From: Alphaproteobacteria bacterium
GTDB lineage: Bacteria; Pseudomonadota; Alphaproteobacteria; Caulobacterales; Maricaulaceae
Direction of reading: 5' to 3'
Assembly: GCA_016124675.1 (NCBI GenBank)
Contig: WGNG01000009.1
Location: 124,001 to 188,000, forward strand
DNA length: 64,000 bases
A program made the translations under genes and the position numbers. The notes beneath the pieces were generated by a model. It saw only the letters and a list, made by a program, of their open reading frames with translations, made no database searches and was not told where the DNA came from. Of the stretch, positions 61,812-64,000 are shown one piece after another. Position 1 is the stretch's first letter. Each line of letters begins with the position of its first letter.

Positions 61812-61840
61812 TCTGTCCGGTTCAAATCCGGCGGATCCAG
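61812..61840 (+). other. tRNA 3'-end-like sequence (T-arm only)
   Basis: CCGG-TTCAAAT-CCGG (61817-61831) is a perfect T-arm core with the invariant TTCAAAT loop, followed by GGATCCA as an acceptor-like strand. No matching 5' acceptor, D-arm or plausible anticodon arm is found in the 75 bases upstream, so it is not a complete tRNA gene. It may be a remnant left by an integrated element or chance. Confidence 0.3.
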
Positions 61841-61859
61841 GCGCAGAGAGGTTTTTTCG

Positions 61860-62243
61860 ATGAAAGCGCAATCCCAACGCCAGCTGCGCGCGGGCGAGCT
61901 CGTGCGCCGCGCGGTGGCTGACATCCTCATGGAAGGTCATGTGCGCGAGCCTGCCCTGGCAGGCGTGCCGGTGACGATCAGCGAAGCGCGCGTCAGCCCC
62001 GACCTGCGGCACGCGACCGTTTACGTGTCAGGCCTGACCGTCGCCGATCCCGAGGCGGTTGCCGCAGCGCTGAACAAGGCGGCGGGCTTCCTGCAAAAGG
62101 AACTCGGCCGCCGGGTGGAGATGCGCTTCACGCCCAAGCTCCGCTTCGAGGCCGATAGCCGGTTTGACGATGCAGTGGAGGTCGACGAGATGCTGGCGCG
62201 TCCCGGCGTCAGGCGCGACCTGGCCGGTCCGGGTGAAAGCTGA
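61860..62243 (+). CDS. rbfA: 30S ribosome-binding factor A
   Basis: A KH-fold late 30S assembly factor of 127 residues: [70 protein letters not shown]. The ATG at 61860 follows GAGAGG. Its stop overlaps truB (TGATG). In many bacteria infB precedes rbfA; here unrelated small genes do, so the nusA-infB part must be elsewhere. Confidence 0.95.
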   Translation: MKAQSQRQLRAGELVRRAVADILMEGHVREPALAGVPVTISEARVSPDLRHATVYVSGLTVADPEAVAAALNKAAGFLQKELGRRVEMRFTPKLRFEADSRFDDAVEVDEMLARPGVRRDLAGPGES

Positions 62244-63208
62244 TGGGGCGGCGCAAGAAGGGCGATGACGTCCACGGCTGGGTGGTGCTCGACAAGCCGC
62301 TGGACATGACATCGACCCAGGCTGTGTCCATCGTGCGCCGCCTGTTCAATGCCCGCAAGGCGGGTCACGCCGGCACGCTGGACCCGCTGGCGTCCGGCGT
62401 GCTGCCGATCGCGCTGGGCGAGGCGACCAAAACCGTGCCCTTCGCCCAGGAAGCCGGCAAGGTGTACCGCTTCACCCTGCGCTGGGGCCAGTCCACCACC
62501 ACCCAGGACGCCGAGGGCGAGGTCACGGCGCAAAGCGATGTGCGCCCCGCGCCGGACGCCGTGCGCGCGGCGCTGGAGACATTTGTCGGCGAGATCGAAC
62601 AGGTGCCGCCGCAGTTTTCGGCGGTGAAGGTGGATGGCGAACGCGCCTATGACCTCGCCCGCGCCGGCGAGACGGTGGCGCTCAGCGCCCGGCCTATCCG
62701 GATTGACGGCCTCACCTTGCTGGATGCGCCCTCGGACGATTTGTGCGTCATCGAAATGCAGTGCGGCAAGGGCGCCTATGTGCGCGCCCTGGCGCGCGAT
62801 CTGGCCGCCGCGCTGGGCGCGGAGGGCCATGTCGCGGCCCTGCGGCGCATGCAGGTGGGGCCATTCAGCGCAGCCGGGGCTGTTACACTGGACGCGTTGA
62901 AGGATTTGGTGCATAGACACGCCGCGCTGGAAGCCCTCAAACCGGTCGAGACCGCGCTGGACGACATCCCGGCCCTGGCCGTGACCGAGGACGAGGCATT
63001 TCAGTTGAGGCAAGGACGGCCGATCGTGCTGCCTCCCCGGCGAGCTTCAGAGCTGCGCGACCTTCGGCGCCCCCGCGATATCGGGGGCAAGGACTATTCG
63101 AAGGCCGTGCTGGCGATGGGGCGTGACCGGGCAGTTGCGATCGGCGAAGCGCGTGCGGGGAAGCTGTCCCCGGTTCGCGTGTTTCAATGGGAACAGGAGC
63201 CCAGATAG
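62243..63208 (+). CDS. truB: tRNA pseudouridine(55) synthase
   Basis: Makes pseudouridine 55 in tRNA. The 321-residue protein has [41 protein letters not shown] with the catalytic Asp, the [19 protein letters not shown] motif, [16 protein letters not shown] and a PUA-like C-terminal region ([10 protein letters not shown]). Coupled to rbfA, and followed 3 bp later by rpsO. Confidence 0.97.
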   Translation: MGRRKKGDDVHGWVVLDKPLDMTSTQAVSIVRRLFNARKAGHAGTLDPLASGVLPIALGEATKTVPFAQEAGKVYRFTLRWGQSTTTQDAEGEVTAQSDVRPAPDAVRAALETFVGEIEQVPPQFSAVKVDGERAYDLARAGETVALSARPIRIDGLTLLDAPSDDLCVIEMQCGKGAYVRALARDLAAALGAEGHVAALRRMQVGPFSAAGAVTLDALKDLVHRHAALEALKPVETALDDIPALAVTEDEAFQLRQGRPIVLPPRRASELRDLRRPRDIGGKDYSKAVLAMGRDRAVAIGEARAGKLSPVRVFQWEQEPR

Positions 63209-63211
63209 ACG

Positions 63212-63481
63212 ATGTCGATTACGCTTGAACGCAAAGCCGAGCTCATCAAGGAGCATGGCCGCACCGAGAACGATACCGGGTCCGCCGAAGTCCAGATCGC
63301 CGTGCTGTCCGAACGCATCGCGAACCTGACCGAGCACTTCAAGACCCACAAGAAAGACAACCACTCCCGCCGCGGCCTCCTGAAAATGGTGTCGCAGCGC
63401 CGCCGTCTTCTCGATTACCTCGCGAACACGGAACGCGATCGCTACACGGCGATCGTCCAGAAGCTGGGCCTTCGCCGCTAG
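63212..63481 (+). CDS. rpsO: 30S ribosomal protein S15
   Basis: An 89-residue helical 16S rRNA-binding protein: [40 protein letters not shown] and [30 protein letters not shown] are textbook S15. It lies between truB and pnp, the usual order. Expression is often autoregulated through its leader in relatives; no clear element is visible in the 3-bp gap. Confidence 0.98.
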   Translation: MSITLERKAELIKEHGRTENDTGSAEVQIAVLSERIANLTEHFKTHKKDNHSRRGLLKMVSQRRRLLDYLANTERDRYTAIVQKLGLRR

Positions 63482-63495
63482 GCGGGCCCCGGGAC

Positions 63496-63524
63496 ACGCC
63501 GGCCGCCGCAAGGCGAGCCGGCGT
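63496..63524 (+). promoter_or_regulatory. rpsO-pnp intercistronic hairpin
   Basis: ACGCCGGC at 63496-63503 pairs perfectly with GCCGGCGT at 63517-63524 in the 101-bp gap between rpsO and pnp. In E. coli a hairpin in this gap is cut by RNase III and mediates pnp autocontrol; a similar role is likely but inferred. GTTTCC follows, not a full T-run, so it is not a strong terminator. Confidence 0.55.
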
Positions 63525-63582
63525 TTCCATATCAAGGCCTGTGCAATCCGGTGCAGGTCTCACGACGTACGAATGGAAAATC

Positions 63583-64000
63583 ATGTTCGATATACAGACC
63601 GAAACGATCGAATGGGCGGGCCGCACGCTCACCCTTGAAACCGGCCGCATGGCGCGCCAGGCCACCGGCGCAGTGCTCGCCACCTATGGCGAGACCACGG
63701 TTCTGGCCACGGCTGTGGCCATGAAAGAGGTGAAGCCGGGGATGGATTTCTTCCCGCTCACCGTGAATTACCAGGAAAAATACTTCGCCGCCGGCAAGAT
63801 TCCGGGCGGCTTCTTCAAGCGCGAAGGCCGCCCGACCGACAAGGAGACGCTGACCTCACGTCTCATCGACCGGCCGATCCGCCCGCTTTTCCCCAAAGGG
63901 TTCAAGAACGACACCCAGGTGATGGTCACCGTGTTGTCCCACGATCTGGAAAATGATCCGGACGTGGTGGCCATGGTGGCCGCTTCGGCCGCCCTGTGCC
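63583..64000 (+). CDS. pnp: Polyribonucleotide nucleotidyltransferase (3' end outside window)
   Basis: The first 139 residues of PNPase, the phosphorolytic 3'-5' exoribonuclease of the degradosome. [80 protein letters not shown] and [14 protein letters not shown] are the first RNase PH-like domain. The ATG at 63583 follows GGAAAA. The chain continues past the right edge (a full protein would be about 700 residues). Confidence 0.97.
   Translation, partial: MFDIQTETIEWAGRTLTLETGRMARQATGAVLATYGETTVLATAVAMKEVKPGMDFFPLTVNYQEKYFAAGKIPGGFFKREGRPTDKETLTSRLIDRPIRPLFPKGFKNDTQVMVTVLSHDLENDPDVVAMVAASAALC

Noticed and set aside
61765-61845. A complete tRNA gene ending at the T-arm-like sequence
   Set aside because: No complementary 5' acceptor strand or D-arm could be found in the preceding 75 bases.
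1-64000. CRISPR arrays, rRNA genes, insertion sequences
   Set aside because: No short regularly spaced repeats, no rRNA-like sequence and no transposase-like product were seen on either strand.

Overview
The window is GC-rich DNA from an alphaproteobacterium. The dnaA neighbourhood (dnaA, rpsT, enoyl-CoA hydratase, mutM, ubiE, ubiB, coaC/coaB, dut, then rbfA-truB-rpsO-pnp) and a DnaA with a Caulobacter-like P-loop point to the Caulobacterales/Maricaulales side, probably a Hyphomonadaceae or Maricaulis/Oceanicaulis-type marine bacterium. That placement rests on gene order and motifs, not on a database search.

Positions 1-12.5 kb are mostly housekeeping: mtnP (cut by the left edge), a three-gene MacAB-like ABC efflux operon, a secreted six-cysteine peptide, a short-chain dehydrogenase, a TPR lipoprotein, ubiX flanked by two small DUF465 proteins, a class I HMG-CoA reductase coupled to a sirtuin, a diguanylate cyclase and an FkbM-type methyltransferase. 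From 12.5 to 26.5 kb lies a surface-polysaccharide precursor region: a low-GC sulfotransferase, galU, a mannose-1-phosphate guanylyltransferase fused to an AGE-type isomerase, UDP-glucose dehydrogenase, phosphomannomutase/phosphoglucomutase, kdsD, rfbC and rfbD. Four paralogous small proteins of about 66-82 residues of unknown function are scattered at 13.4-15.6 kb.

Positions 26.5-44.6 kb hold core metabolism and replication: gpmA, a RibD reduced to its deaminase domain, a pentapeptide-repeat protein, nadE, the cytochrome bc1 operon, thpR, a Bax-inhibitor-like membrane protein, a hydrolase-purH-heparinase-like-rpe-rsmB series, dnaA and rpsT. Several intrinsic terminators separate convergent units.

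The most interesting part is 48.9-54.5 kb, a double-glycine-leader peptide (bacteriocin/microcin-like) export locus placed between ubiE and ubiB. It has an HlyD-type adaptor, a peptidase-containing ABC transporter with an intact C39 Cys-His-Asp set, two precursor peptides with nearly identical leaders, several tiny membrane proteins that could give self-immunity, and a 402-bp direct duplication. The duplication copied the leader, the divergent promoter and the first 48 codons of the transporter. One putative immunity gene appears frameshifted in a homopolymer, and a leaderless precursor relic lies in the middle. The locus is followed by two YCII proteins and a SigJ-type sigma factor. A MazE/Doc-like toxin-antitoxin pair is inserted just after ubiB, and the usually fused coaBC gene is split in two.

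The right end carries dut, two unknown genes, rbfA-truB-rpsO and the start of pnp, which is cut by the window edge.
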